The notes beneath the pieces were generated by a model. The model was not told the origin of the DNA and searched no databases. It saw nothing but the letters and a program-made list of their open reading frames with translations. Source: WTKG01 sp963735005 (GTDB lineage Bacteria > Actinomycetota > Actinomycetes > Actinomycetales > Demequinaceae). From it: a stretch of DNA of 64,000 bases. Positions 1-8,603 of this stretch are shown one piece after another (position 1 is the stretch's first letter; every line of letters starts with the position of its first letter). A program made the translations under genes and the position numbers. The stretch spans positions 54,544-118,543 of the forward strand of contig CAVTJA010000008.1 of assembly GCA_963735005.1 (NCBI GenBank), in the 5' to 3' direction.

Positions 1-413
1 TCGCGATCATGACCGGCACCGGGTATGTCCTCGGCTTCCGCGTCGCGACCGACGCCCTGCACTTCTTCGCCGGCGTCCTGCTCGTGATCGTGTTCGCACT
101 GTGCCTCGCCTGGGCGCCCATGCTCGTGGGCCTGATCGCGCGCTCGCAACGCGCTGTCCAGGGCATCGTCTTCATGACCTTGTTCCCGCTCACGTTCGCG
201 TCGAACGCGTTCGTGCCAACCGACTCCATGCCTGCGTGGCTCAAGGCGTTCGCCGAGGCGAACCCGTTATCGCACCTGGTGGCGGCACTGCGGTCGCTCT
301 GGAACGGCGACGGCTCGTGGCAGGGTCCCGTCGCCGCGACGTTGATCTGGTGCGTGGTGTTCGTCGTGATCTTCGCGCCGCTCGCCATCCGCGCGTACGC
401 CCGGCGCACGTAG
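1..413 (+). CDS. ABC-2 type transporter permease, C-terminal part
   Basis: This is the last ~137 residues of a DrrB-like ABC-2 permease whose start lies before the window. Three strongly hydrophobic stretches are visible, with the typical ABC-2 pattern of a helix, a loop containing NAFVP and PAWLKAFAEANPLS, and a final helix ending in a basic tail (RAYARRT). In this family the LPxWLxxxxxxNPxT-like loop before the last helix is conserved; here it reads MPAWLKAFAEANPLS. The ATP-binding partner is expected just upstream, outside the window. A strong hairpin follows the stop, so this is the last gene of its operon. Substrate unknown; members export drugs, lipids or polysaccharides. Confidence 0.8.
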   Translation, partial: AIMTGTGYVLGFRVATDALHFFAGVLLVIVFALCLAWAPMLVGLIARSQRAVQGIVFMTLFPLTFASNAFVPTDSMPAWLKAFAEANPLSHLVAALRSLWNGDGSWQGPVAATLIWCVVFVVIFAPLAIRAYARRT

Positions 414-447
414 CCGCCGGGCCCGCGCGCGGGTCCCCATGTACAGG

Positions 448-475
448 AAAGGCCCCCACCTTGGTGGGGGCCTTT
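448..475 (+). terminator. Intrinsic terminator after the ABC permease
   Basis: A perfect inverted repeat (AAAGGCCCCCACC and its complement) closes on a very short loop and ends in CCTTTCT, 35 bases after the permease stop. The A/T ends of the stem suit termination in both directions, so it may also serve the minus-strand gene at 583-1353. Confidence 0.8.
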
Positions 476-582
476 CTGACACCTGTTCCCCTGGCCCTGC
501 AAGCGCCGATGGCGCCTGCAGGGCCGAGAACAAGGGAATCTCGCGGCAGCAGTCCTAGGAAGGGACGGGGGGGAGAGGTGGA

Positions 583-1353
583 CTACCGCTGCAGAGACCC
601 CAAGAGTTCGACCGCGTACGCGTGGGACTCGGGAAGAGTCTCGACCCACACTCGCGGAGGTTGGCGCGTCAGGTTTCCGATGCGCATGGAGTTCGCCCGC
701 TCGGAGATGTGCTCCCGAAGGGCGGCAATGCCGGTGCCCAACTGCGGGCCGCGTGAAACCAGGACGGCGTACAGGCCATCGGCAAGGTGCGCCATCGGGT
801 GGCCTTCGCCATAGGCGCCCCTCAGCGCTGCGCCTACGGCAGCGTTGCGCGCAATGCGCTGCCACACGTCCGAATCCACCACCGACACGTCCACGATGAC
901 GATCGCGTGCGTGTCCCGCACACTACGACCTTGCTGCTCGGCGCGCGCGTACACCTCGACGAGCCGCTGCGACAGGTAGTCCACCGTGCCAAGCCCCGAC
1001 TCAGGGTCCCGCATTCCGGTGGACGTCTGCGTGTGCGACATCCCCTGCGTCCAGCCCTCGCACAGCGCGCGCACGGAGCGGATCGGGGTGTCCTCATAGC
1101 CAGCAGCACGGAACACCACGCCAAGGTCGTCAATGGATTCGGTGATTCCCACGCCAGCGAAAGCCCGCGCCTCGCCCAACCGCGCGGCGGCAGGTGCGGT
1201 GTCGAGGCTCGATTCGATCGCTTCAACCAGCGCGTCCACAGCGGGCGTGTACCAGTCGGTCGGTCGCAGCCACACCGAGTCGACGCTCGCCTCGCGCCAC
1301 TCCGCAAGGAGCGCGCTCTGGGCCGCTCCGCCCGTCACATCGAGGTCCGTCAT
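583..1353 (-). CDS. Degenerate GGDEF-like domain protein
   Basis: A 256-residue soluble protein with no signal or membrane segment. From about residue 113 it carries a stretch (MRDPESGLGTVDYLSQRL, then a hydrophobic strand AIVIVDVSVVD) that resembles the start of GGDEF diguanylate cyclase domains (DPLTGLxN...L, then a FIDxDxFK strand). The catalytic GGDEF loop cannot be found; where it would lie the sequence reads GLYAVLVSRGPQLG. If related, it is therefore a catalytically dead relative, used for binding or oligomerisation. It is transcribed away from the sigma-factor fusion at 1557, and the two share a ~200-bp upstream region, so a regulatory link is possible. The GGDEF relationship is an inference from a short stretch; otherwise call it hypothetical. 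Confidence 0.55.
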   Translation of the reverse strand: MTDLDVTGGAAQSALLAEWREASVDSVWLRPTDWYTPAVDALVEAIESSLDTAPAAARLGEARAFAGVGITESIDDLGVVFRAAGYEDTPIRSVRALCEGWTQGMSHTQTSTGMRDPESGLGTVDYLSQRLVEVYARAEQQGRSVRDTHAIVIVDVSVVDSDVWQRIARNAAVGAALRGAYGEGHPMAHLADGLYAVLVSRGPQLGTGIAALREHISERANSMRIGNLTRQPPRVWVETLPESHAYAVELLGSLQR

Positions 1354-1556
1354 GCACTATGAGAGGCACATCACACGCGTCTATGACGCCAAATGGCGCC
1401 TTTCTTTTGTGGAAATTGCCGTCATTTCGACGTGTGACCGAACTCTCATCATGTGACGAACAACGCAACGCTTTTCCTTGCCCCAAAAACGGGGGGCACG
1501 GACGATTGTCGTAGGGCGTGCGCACCCCTCAGCCATCCGCGCACGAATGGAGAGCC

Positions 1557-4313
1557 ATGACGCATGAGACTGTAAGTCTCTGGACGGATTCGTCCAGCGA
1601 CGCAGAGCTCATCGCGGGCGTCCGCGCGGGCGAGTCCGCGGCGTTTGGCGTGCTCTACGAGCGGCACGGCGAGGCGGCGAAGCGCGTCGCATCCATGTAC
1701 TCCGCCGTGCCAACTGACGTCGACGACATCGTCTCCGAAGCCTTCGCGCGCGTGCTCAAGGCGCTCCAGGAAGGCGGCGGGCCCGACCTCGCCTTCCGCG
1801 CCTACCTCTTCACGGTCGTGCGCCGCACAGGGCTGGACATGATCAAGAAGGGCAAGCGCACCCGCCCGGACGACGACATGGAGACTTACGACTCCGCGAT
1901 TGGCTACGAGGCGGGCAGCGACGAACCGACGCTCGACAACTTCGAGCAGGGCGTCGTCGCAGAGGCATTCAAGTCCTTGCCCGAGCGGTGGCAGGTCGTC
2001 CTCTGGTACACGGAGATCGAGAAGAAGTCTCCCGCCGAGGTCGCGCCGGTCCTGGGGCTATCCGCGAATGGCGTGGCGGCACTTGCCTACCGCGCGCGCG
2101 AGGCACTCCGCCAGGCCTACCTTCAGCAACACCTCGCGACCGCCGACAACGCCGAGTGCGCGGATGTATCCGAGCACCTTGGCGGGTTCGTTCGCGGCGG
2201 CTTGACCAAGCGCGAGCACGCGAAGGTGGAGGCACACCTCGAGGTGTGCGAGCACTGCGCAGCGCTGGTTGCCGAACTTCAAGACGTGAACCGCGGGCTC
2301 CGCGCGGTGATCGCGCCCCTGTTCCTCGGCGTGATCGGCATGGGCGCCCTGCACGGCTCGCTTCCGATTGGCGGATTTGGCGCAGGCGCGATTGGAGCGA
2401 GCGCCGCAGGCGGCGCTGGCGCGGCCAGCGGAGGCGGCGGCGCTACGGGCGCAGGCGGCGTAGCTATCGCCAGCGCGACAGCCGGCGGCATCGGCGGAGT
2501 TCTCGGGGCCATCGCAGGTGCGGGCTCGCAGATCGTCACCGGAATCGCCGCAACCATCGGCGTTGGCGCGCTCACTGTCGCAACTATCGGCATCGTCGGC
2601 AACCTTGGCGCCATAGACAAGTCTTCCGACGGTGATCCAGGCGTCTCCGCGGACGCGCCCGCCGCGGAGCCCGCAAGCGACTCGGTTGTCACGCTTGTGC
2701 TGTCGGGCGAGGACCCGCTCGACCCCAGCTTCATCACGGTCGGGCCGGCGGCTCCGCCAGAGGACATCACGGACGTCTTCGTCCCCGACCCACCCCCGAC
2801 GGATGACACCACCAAGGACGACACGACGACGAACGACACTCACAAGGGCGACACCCACAAGGACCACACCAAGACTCACGGCAAGAAGGACGACCCGACC
2901 GACCCGACCGACCCGACCGACCCGACCGACCCGACCGACCCGACCGACCCGACCGACCCGACCGACCCGCCGGTGTCTTCCGACCCCACCTATCTTCAGG
3001 CAAAGACGGGCGTCCTCGACATCATCGAAATCGACCCCGACGCCCCGACGCTCACGATCAAGGTCGCGAACGAGGCGGAGACTACTTCCGTGAACCCCAC
3101 CGTGGCGGTTGAACTACCGGACGGAGTGACCTTCACGAGCGTGGACGGCGACTTCGGCGACTGGACGTGCGACATTTCGGACGACGCAACCACGGCGGTG
3201 TGCACCACCGCTGAGCTTGAGCCGGGCACGACCAAGGACGTCACTCTTTCGGTCGCGATTCCGACGTCGCTCCCGCGAAGCGCGGTCACGACGCTGACGT
3301 TCTCGAACGATGCGGGTGAAACCGACCCGGTCACGGTGCCCACCGGCCTTCGCGACGTGAATCTTGACCTTGGCGTCGAATACGCGGCGTCGGGCCACCT
3401 TGGCACCGCGATCTTCGGCGCACCGCTATTGTCATGCGACCTCACCGACACCGCCTGCGCGAACGCGATGGACTTCAATGGCAACGCCACCAGCGGCGCC
3501 TACAACAACAACGATTGGCTCATGCAGCCACTCAACGAGGCTGGCGGCACCTCGGTGTCTGAAGCCACCACGGTGGCCCTGCCCGATGGCGCGGTCGTCC
3601 AATCCGCGTGGGTGGACTGGTCCGCGAATACGGGCAACGGCGAGGGATTCACCGCTGACTACAACTCCGCGCTTATCAAGCCAGCGGGTGCCACCGACTA
3701 CTCGGCGCTCGTCGCTGACTCCACGGAAACCCGCACTGACAGCAGCGGCCGCACGTACTACAACTCTCGCGCGGACATCACCGATCTGATGGCGTCGGCG
3801 GGCTCCGGCGACTGGGCGCTGGCCGATGTCGCGGTCTCCGACACGTTTGGCGACACTGACCACACGTACTACGCGGGTTACGCGATCACCGTGATCTATG
3901 AGCTTGCGTCGCTCCCGCAGTCGACCGTGCTTGCGTACACCGGTACCGACTGGGTCGACGGCAGCGGCGGATTCGGCGTGAACGTAGCGTCGCAGTTCTC
4001 GGGCGACGTGGACCTATCCGCGATCATGTGGGACGGCGACCGCGCGATGACCGGCGACAAGGTTTCGGTTGATGGCACTGCGGTCAAGCCGTATCACTGG
4101 AACGGCCACGCGACGTCAGCGGGCGACTCAGGAAACGCTGGGGACTCGACGGCATTCGGCTCGCGCTTTGCAAACACGCTGGGCACCGATGCGAAGTCGT
4201 TCTTCACGACGTCAGTGGACTCTGGTGTCCACGTGATTAGCGTGTCGTCGAGCGGCGACCCGATCCTGGTCAGCCTCCTCCTCATCACCGTCTACGACGA
4301 CGTAGACGAATAG
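1557..4313 (+). CDS. ECF sigma factor fused to anti-sigma zinc finger, membrane region and surface domain
   Basis: A 918-residue protein joining modules that are usually separate. Residues ~27-95 are sigma region 2 (FGVLYERHGEAAKRVASMY, DVDDIVSEAFARV) and ~139-190 region 4 (LPERWQVVLWYTEIEKKS plus the helix-turn-helix). Residues 201-234 form an anti-sigma-type zinc finger (C201, H227, C231, C234). A hydrophobic segment at ~251-270 and a long Gly/Ala-rich hydrophobic stretch to ~365 probably cross the membrane. Beyond lie an Asp/Thr/Lys-rich linker, eight DPT repeats, a DUF11-like beta domain and a ~280-residue C-terminal domain with no sortase signal. Start: ATG 1557 behind GGAGAG; an earlier GTG at 1518 is in frame but poorly placed. 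Inferred role: membrane-tethered sigma factor that senses an outside signal and may need proteolysis for release. Fused membrane ECF groups are known in actinobacteria. Confidence 0.85.
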   Translation: MTHETVSLWTDSSSDAELIAGVRAGESAAFGVLYERHGEAAKRVASMYSAVPTDVDDIVSEAFARVLKALQEGGGPDLAFRAYLFTVVRRTGLDMIKKGKRTRPDDDMETYDSAIGYEAGSDEPTLDNFEQGVVAEAFKSLPERWQVVLWYTEIEKKSPAEVAPVLGLSANGVAALAYRAREALRQAYLQQHLATADNAECADVSEHLGGFVRGGLTKREHAKVEAHLEVCEHCAALVAELQDVNRGLRAVIAPLFLGVIGMGALHGSLPIGGFGAGAIGASAAGGAGAASGGGGATGAGGVAIASATAGGIGGVLGAIAGAGSQIVTGIAATIGVGALTVATIGIVGNLGAIDKSSDGDPGVSADAPAAEPASDSVVTLVLSGEDPLDPSFITVGPAAPPEDITDVFVPDPPPTDDTTKDDTTTNDTHKGDTHKDHTKTHGKKDDPTDPTDPTDPTDPTDPTDPTDPTDPPVSSDPTYLQAKTGVLDIIEIDPDAPTLTIKVANEAETTSVNPTVAVELPDGVTFTSVDGDFGDWTCDISDDATTAVCTTAELEPGTTKDVTLSVAIPTSLPRSAVTTLTFSNDAGETDPVTVPTGLRDVNLDLGVEYAASGHLGTAIFGAPLLSCDLTDTACANAMDFNGNATSGAYNNNDWLMQPLNEAGGTSVSEATTVALPDGAVVQSAWVDWSANTGNGEGFTADYNSALIKPAGATDYSALVADSTETRTDSSGRTYYNSRADITDLMASAGSGDWALADVAVSDTFGDTDHTYYAGYAITVIYELASLPQSTVLAYTGTDWVDGSGGFGVNVASQFSGDVDLSAIMWDGDRAMTGDKVSVDGTAVKPYHWNGHATSAGDSGNAGDSTAFGSRFANTLGTDAKSFFTTSVDSGVHVISVSSSGDPILVSLLLITVYDDVDE
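2892..2963 (+). repeat. 9-bp tandem repeat coding for eight Asp-Pro-Thr units
   Basis: Eight identical 9-bp units GACCCGACC encode (DPT)8 in the linker of the sigma-factor fusion, followed by GACCCGCCG (DPP). The repeat keeps the reading frame at any copy number, so the linker length can change by slippage without breaking the gene. Confidence 0.95.
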
Positions 4314-4326
4314 ATTCGTTCGCCAG

Positions 4327-4372
4327 CGCGCATAGGGCCCCGGAAGCGGACGCTTCCGGGGCCCTATGCGCG
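4327..4372. terminator. Bidirectional terminator between the sigma fusion and nrdB
   Basis: A 22-bp perfect inverted repeat (arms 4327-4348 and 4351-4372) with a nominal 2-base loop sits between two convergent genes, 13 bases after the stop of the sigma fusion and 20 before that of nrdB. There is no T-run. The stem is long enough to stop transcription from either side. Confidence 0.8.
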
Positions 4373-4392
4373 AAGCGCGGTAGCGAGAATCG

Positions 4393-5388
4393 CTACTCGG
4401 CGGACTTCTTGGAAGACTGCGCGTTGACTTCGTAGGACGTGTTGGTCGCCTCGAAGAAGTTCACAAGCTGCAGCGTGTCGTTGGCTGTTGCCATCCACTT
4501 GGCGGGGTTCGAGACGTTGTAGTGCGGCTCGAAGCCGAGCTCTTCGAGGCGGCGGTCGGCGAGGTACTTCACGTATTGGTTCACGTAGTCCGCATTGAGG
4601 CCAAGGATGCCCTTGGGGAGCAGGTCCCGGTTGTACTCCTCCTCCATCTCGACGGCGCCGATGATCATGTTGCGGATCTCGTCGGCGAACTCCGGGTCCT
4701 GGAGGTCCTCGTTCTCCTCGAGCACCGTGAGGATGAGGTTGATGCCGAACTGGAGGTGTAGCGACTCGTCGCGGATCACCCAGTCCATGAGCGATCCGAA
4801 GTTGCGTAGCAGGTTCCGCTGCCGGAACGACAGCGCCACCATGAAGCCCGAGTAGAACCAGATGCCCTCAAGGATGATGTTGTAGGCCACGAGGTTGCGG
4901 ATGAAGTCCTTCTTGCCCTCGGTGGTCGTGATGTCGAGGGTCTCCTCGGTCATCCGCTTGATGAACTTGACCTCGAAGGCCTCCTTCTTGGCCATCGACG
5001 GCACGTCAACGTGGGAGTTGTAGGCGGCCTCGCGGTCGAGCGGGAACGTCTCGAGGACGTACTCGAACGACATGCAGTGGTTCGCCTCTTCCCACATCTG
5101 CTTGGCGAGGTAGAGGTGGCATTCGGGCGCGTTGATGTACGGATACACGCCGAACGCGAGCGCCTTGTTGACGAGCAGCTCGTTCGGGTTGAAGTACGAC
5201 ATCAGGTAGGTGACGGCGTGCTTCTCGTCGTCCGTCATCTTCTTGAAGTCGGCCAGGTCCTCACCGAGCTGAATCTCGTTCGGGAACCATGTGTTCGCGA
5301 CGGCCTGGTCGTACAACTCCATCGCCCAGGGGTACGTGATCGGCTTGAGTAGCAATCCGTCTTGGATGCCGGTGCCCAGAATTCCCAT
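4393..5388 (-). CDS. nrdB: Ribonucleotide reductase small subunit, class Ic-like
   Basis: A 331-residue R2 subunit that builds the metal/radical cofactor used by NrdA to make deoxyribonucleotides. The six metal ligands can be placed: E70, E101, H104, E174, E208 and H211 (motifs NPNELL, WEEANHCMSF, ILEGIWFYS, RDESLH). The E70-E101 spacing of 31 matches D84-E115 of the E. coli protein. Two residues differ from E. coli: the first ligand is Glu instead of Asp, and the position of the radical Tyr122 is Phe108. That combination defines the chlamydial class Ic subgroup, which uses a Mn(IV)/Fe(III) cofactor. ATG 5388 follows GGAG on the minus strand; it lies 30 bases after nrdA in one operon. Family certain, subclass inferred from these residues. 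Confidence 0.95.
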   Translation of the reverse strand: MGILGTGIQDGLLLKPITYPWAMELYDQAVANTWFPNEIQLGEDLADFKKMTDDEKHAVTYLMSYFNPNELLVNKALAFGVYPYINAPECHLYLAKQMWEEANHCMSFEYVLETFPLDREAAYNSHVDVPSMAKKEAFEVKFIKRMTEETLDITTTEGKKDFIRNLVAYNIILEGIWFYSGFMVALSFRQRNLLRNFGSLMDWVIRDESLHLQFGINLILTVLEENEDLQDPEFADEIRNMIIGAVEMEEEYNRDLLPKGILGLNADYVNQYVKYLADRRLEELGFEPHYNVSNPAKWMATANDTLQLVNFFEATNTSYEVNAQSSKKSAE

Positions 5389-5418
5389 GTTTACATCTCC
5401 TCGTTCTTGGCGCCCGCG

Positions 5419-8400
5419 CTACTGGCAGGACTCACACTGCAAACGTTCCATCGGGTCCACGGGGCACGCAACCCCGTCGACCATCTCGGTGTCGCCGTCC
5501 ACGGACGACGCGACCGGGCCGGCCTCCGTGAGGTTGAGCTGCGTCGCACCCTCGGGCACGACGCTCGCCTGGGCCTCCACCGGCTGGGCGGCTTCCTGCG
5601 CGGGTACGGCGGCCGGCGCGGGCTCGCTGCGCTCGGGGAGCGCGGTGGGCGGCACCGCAGGCTTGTCGGCCGGCGGCACCGCGAACGCCTTGGTGGCGAT
5701 CGCGGACATGACGGCCGGCGGGGCCGCCACGACGGGACGAGAAGCCACGGCTTGGGCCGTCGGCAGCTGGATCTCGGCCGTGACGGTCTCGGTGGGGTTC
5801 ACCTCGACAGTCGACACCGCCGACGCAGGCGCTTGGGCGTCGGCCACGGCGGGCTGGGCCACGGCGGTCTCAGAGACGGGCTCAGCCGCCGTTGCGGCGC
5901 CCTGAAGCGCCTCCGCGGCCGGCGCCACGGTGGTGGCGGCCCCGAAGCCCTTCTTGGCGCCTCCGCCGAACCCTCCGAAGCCCTTGCGGCCCGAGCCAGC
6001 AGGCTTTTGCGAGGTGCCAACCTTGCCGGATGCGGAGCCGGTCGAGTTGATCTTCTCGGTCTTGTTGACGCGAACCGTGGACTGCTCGGCGGTGTGGCGT
6101 GGCTTCATGTGGAGGTAGTACGTCGTCTTGACACCCCGCTCCCACGCGGCCGAGTACAGGGCCATCATGTTGTCGACGTCGCGGTCCTCAAGGTAGATGT
6201 TCCGGCTGATGGCCTGGTCGATCCACTTCTGAGCGCGCGCGGCGACCTCGATGAACGCGTACGGCGACAGCTGGAACGACGTCCGGTAGACGTCGACCAG
6301 GTGCTGCGGAACGCCATCCACGCGGGACAGGTCGCCTTGAACCTCGAGGAGCCGGTCCTTGCAGTCTTCCCAGATGCCCTCGGCCTGCAGGTCGCGGACA
6401 AGGTTGCGGTTGATTTCGAGGAACTTGCCCGACGAGGTGGCGCGGCTAAAGATCTGCGAGAACTGCGGGTCGAATCCGGGCGTGGTGCCCGCGACCAGGC
6501 CGATGGAGGCGGTGGGCGCGACGGCCATCAGCGTGGCGTTGCGGATGCCGCCCTTGACCTTCTCTCGCAGCGAGTCCCAGTCGAGGCGCGTGGTGCGGTC
6601 CACCTGGATGGGGACGCCGCGGTCGGCTTCGGTGGTGGCGAGGGTGTCGAACGGCACGAGGCCCTTCGACCAGCCGGAGCCCTCGAAGTTGTTGTAGTTG
6701 CCGCGCTCGCGAGCGAGATCCGCAGAGGCGTCGATCGCGTGGAAGCTGATGAACTCCATGATCTGGTCGATCAGCGCGTAGGACTCCTCGGATTCGTACG
6801 CGAGGCCCATTCGCTCGGTGACGTCGGTGAAGCCCATGACGCCAAGTCCGATCGCCCGGTTCTCGCTGTTCGCGTGGTCCGACTCGGTGACGGCGGACAG
6901 CGTGATGTCGACGAGGTTGTCGAGCTGGCGCACCGCGAGGCGCGTGGAGGTCTCCATGCGCTTCCAGTCGAGCTTGCCGTCAACAAAGTGCTCGGACAGG
7001 TTCACCGACGCCAGGTTGCAGACGGCGATGTTCTCGCGGTCCTGCGGCAGGCAGATCTCGGTGCACAGGTTGGACAGGTGAATGGTGCCGGTGTTCGTGT
7101 TGAGGGCACGGTTGTTGATCGTGTCCTTCCACGTCAGCCATGGGTGCGACGACGCCTGCAGCGAGATCAGGATCGCCTTGTACTGCTCGCGGGCACGCAT
7201 CTTCTTGAAGGTGCGCATCTTGCCGGCCTCGGCCTGCGCCACATACTCGGCGTAGCGGGCGGAGAACGCGGAGCCGGTGAGCTCCACGAGGTCGGGGGTC
7301 TCGGCCGGGTCGAACAGGTACCAGTCTTGGTCGTTCTGGACGCGCTTCATGAACTCGTCGGAGATCCAGACGGCGGTGTTGGCGGTGCGGGTGCGGCGGT
7401 AGGGGTCGCCGGAGTTGGCGCGCAGATCGAGGAACTGCGGGAAGTCGAGGTGCCAGTTCTCCATGTAGAAGCACAGCGCGCCGAACTTCTTGCCGCCGCG
7501 GGACACCGCCCGCAGCGTCGAGTCGATGGTGTGCATGAAGGGGATGGGGCCCGTGGACGTGGTGTTGTTCGACTTGATGGGCGAGCCCTCGGAGCGCAGC
7601 TTGGTGACGGACAGCCCGATGCCGCCCGTCCCCTTGGTAAGCCACATGACGTCGCCGACCGTCTTGGCGATGTGGTCCATGTCGTCTTCCATCTGCATGA
7701 CGAAGCAGTTGGAAAGCTGCGGGTACGACGTGCCGGCGTTGACGAGCGTGGAGCCCGCGGGCAAGTAGTCGAGGCGCGAGATCTTGTCGTAAAACTTGAT
7801 CGCCATCTCGGTGGGGTCGGCCTCGTTAAGGGACAGGCCCATGGAGACGCGCATCCAGAAGTACTGGGGGACCTCGAGCGCCTTGCCGTGGCGGTCGGTG
7901 ATCATGTAGCGGTTGCGCATGGTGACCGTGCCGATGTATTTGAGTAGGTCGTCACGCGTGTGGTCGATCGCGGCGGCAAGGGCGTCCAGGTCGAACAGCG
8001 TGACGAGGCGCTCATCAAGCAGGCCTTCCTCGACGGCGTCGCGGATGTATCCCGGGAACCGCGCCTGGTGCAGCAGGGCAAGCTCGAGGTCGGATTCGTA
8101 GTTGCCGAGCACGCGCTTGCAGATGACCTTGCGCAGCAGGCGCGCGGCGATCGTGTCGAAGTCAGGGTCATCCTTGACGTTTTGGACGGCGACGCCGATC
8201 GCGGCCTCGTCGAGCTGCTCCGTGGTGATGCCGTCAAACAGCGTGATGCCAAGCTCGGTGGCCACCTGGGTGGTCTTGGAGATCGGGTCCTCAAGGCCGT
8301 GGGCGGCGCGCTCGATGGCCTTGTTGATGCGGTCGGCGTCGTAGGGTTCACGGCTGCCGTCACGCTTGGTGACGTAGATGCCCGTGTACGCGGGCGCAGG

Positions 8401-8457
8401 TGCGTCGGTGGCGCCGGCGGTGGCGCCCGCCTCGATGTTGGGGTCGGTAATCGTCAC
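5419..8457 (-). CDS. nrdA: Ribonucleoside-diphosphate reductase large subunit
   Basis: Catalytic subunit, 1012 residues, converting ribonucleoside diphosphates to deoxy forms. Residues ~27-115 are an ATP-cone (IYVTKRDGSREPYDADRINK), the allosteric on/off site. The barrel carries the active-site NLCTEICLP motif (Cys about 464), a redox Cys in SNCFVMQ (about 248) and the radical-transfer YY pair in YYLHMK (about 778). The C-terminal tail ends in CESCQ, the swinging dithiol that re-reduces the active site. Between the core and this tail lies ~185 residues of Ala/Pro/Val-rich low-complexity linker, far longer than usual. The start is GTG 8457 behind GGAGAGGG. It is the first gene of nrdA-nrdB, with NrdR and DnaA-like sites upstream. 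Confidence 0.97.
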   Translation of the reverse strand: MTITDPNIEAGATAGATDAPAPAYTGIYVTKRDGSREPYDADRINKAIERAAHGLEDPISKTTQVATELGITLFDGITTEQLDEAAIGVAVQNVKDDPDFDTIAARLLRKVICKRVLGNYESDLELALLHQARFPGYIRDAVEEGLLDERLVTLFDLDALAAAIDHTRDDLLKYIGTVTMRNRYMITDRHGKALEVPQYFWMRVSMGLSLNEADPTEMAIKFYDKISRLDYLPAGSTLVNAGTSYPQLSNCFVMQMEDDMDHIAKTVGDVMWLTKGTGGIGLSVTKLRSEGSPIKSNNTTSTGPIPFMHTIDSTLRAVSRGGKKFGALCFYMENWHLDFPQFLDLRANSGDPYRRTRTANTAVWISDEFMKRVQNDQDWYLFDPAETPDLVELTGSAFSARYAEYVAQAEAGKMRTFKKMRAREQYKAILISLQASSHPWLTWKDTINNRALNTNTGTIHLSNLCTEICLPQDRENIAVCNLASVNLSEHFVDGKLDWKRMETSTRLAVRQLDNLVDITLSAVTESDHANSENRAIGLGVMGFTDVTERMGLAYESEESYALIDQIMEFISFHAIDASADLARERGNYNNFEGSGWSKGLVPFDTLATTEADRGVPIQVDRTTRLDWDSLREKVKGGIRNATLMAVAPTASIGLVAGTTPGFDPQFSQIFSRATSSGKFLEINRNLVRDLQAEGIWEDCKDRLLEVQGDLSRVDGVPQHLVDVYRTSFQLSPYAFIEVAARAQKWIDQAISRNIYLEDRDVDNMMALYSAAWERGVKTTYYLHMKPRHTAEQSTVRVNKTEKINSTGSASGKVGTSQKPAGSGRKGFGGFGGGAKKGFGAATTVAPAAEALQGAATAAEPVSETAVAQPAVADAQAPASAVSTVEVNPTETVTAEIQLPTAQAVASRPVVAAPPAVMSAIATKAFAVPPADKPAVPPTALPERSEPAPAAVPAQEAAQPVEAQASVVPEGATQLNLTEAGPVASSVDGDTEMVDGVACPVDPMERLQCESCQ

Positions 8458-8603
8458 GGTGTTCCCTCTCCATCCCGGCGTCAGCCGAGCCAGTCCTGTG
8501 AATCCTTGAAATCTGATGTTTTCGGCGCGCTCAACGCCTGCTGACGCCTTACCGCTCCATTGCGATCAGGGCGTTCCACGACTCTACGAAAGTCGGCCCC
8601 AAA

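Noticed and set aside
2892..2963. DPT repeat as a binding site array or CRISPR
   Set aside because: It is in frame, codes a linker, and has no spacers.
4393..5388. R2-like ligand-binding oxidase (R2lox) instead of NrdB
   Set aside because: It is in an operon with a complete NrdA and its ligands and spacing match class I reductase; R2lox genes are not paired with nrdA.
5362..7947. An 861-codon open frame on the plus strand
   Set aside because: It is antisense to nrdA, Arg/Gly/His-rich without any domain, a typical shadow of a GC-rich gene.
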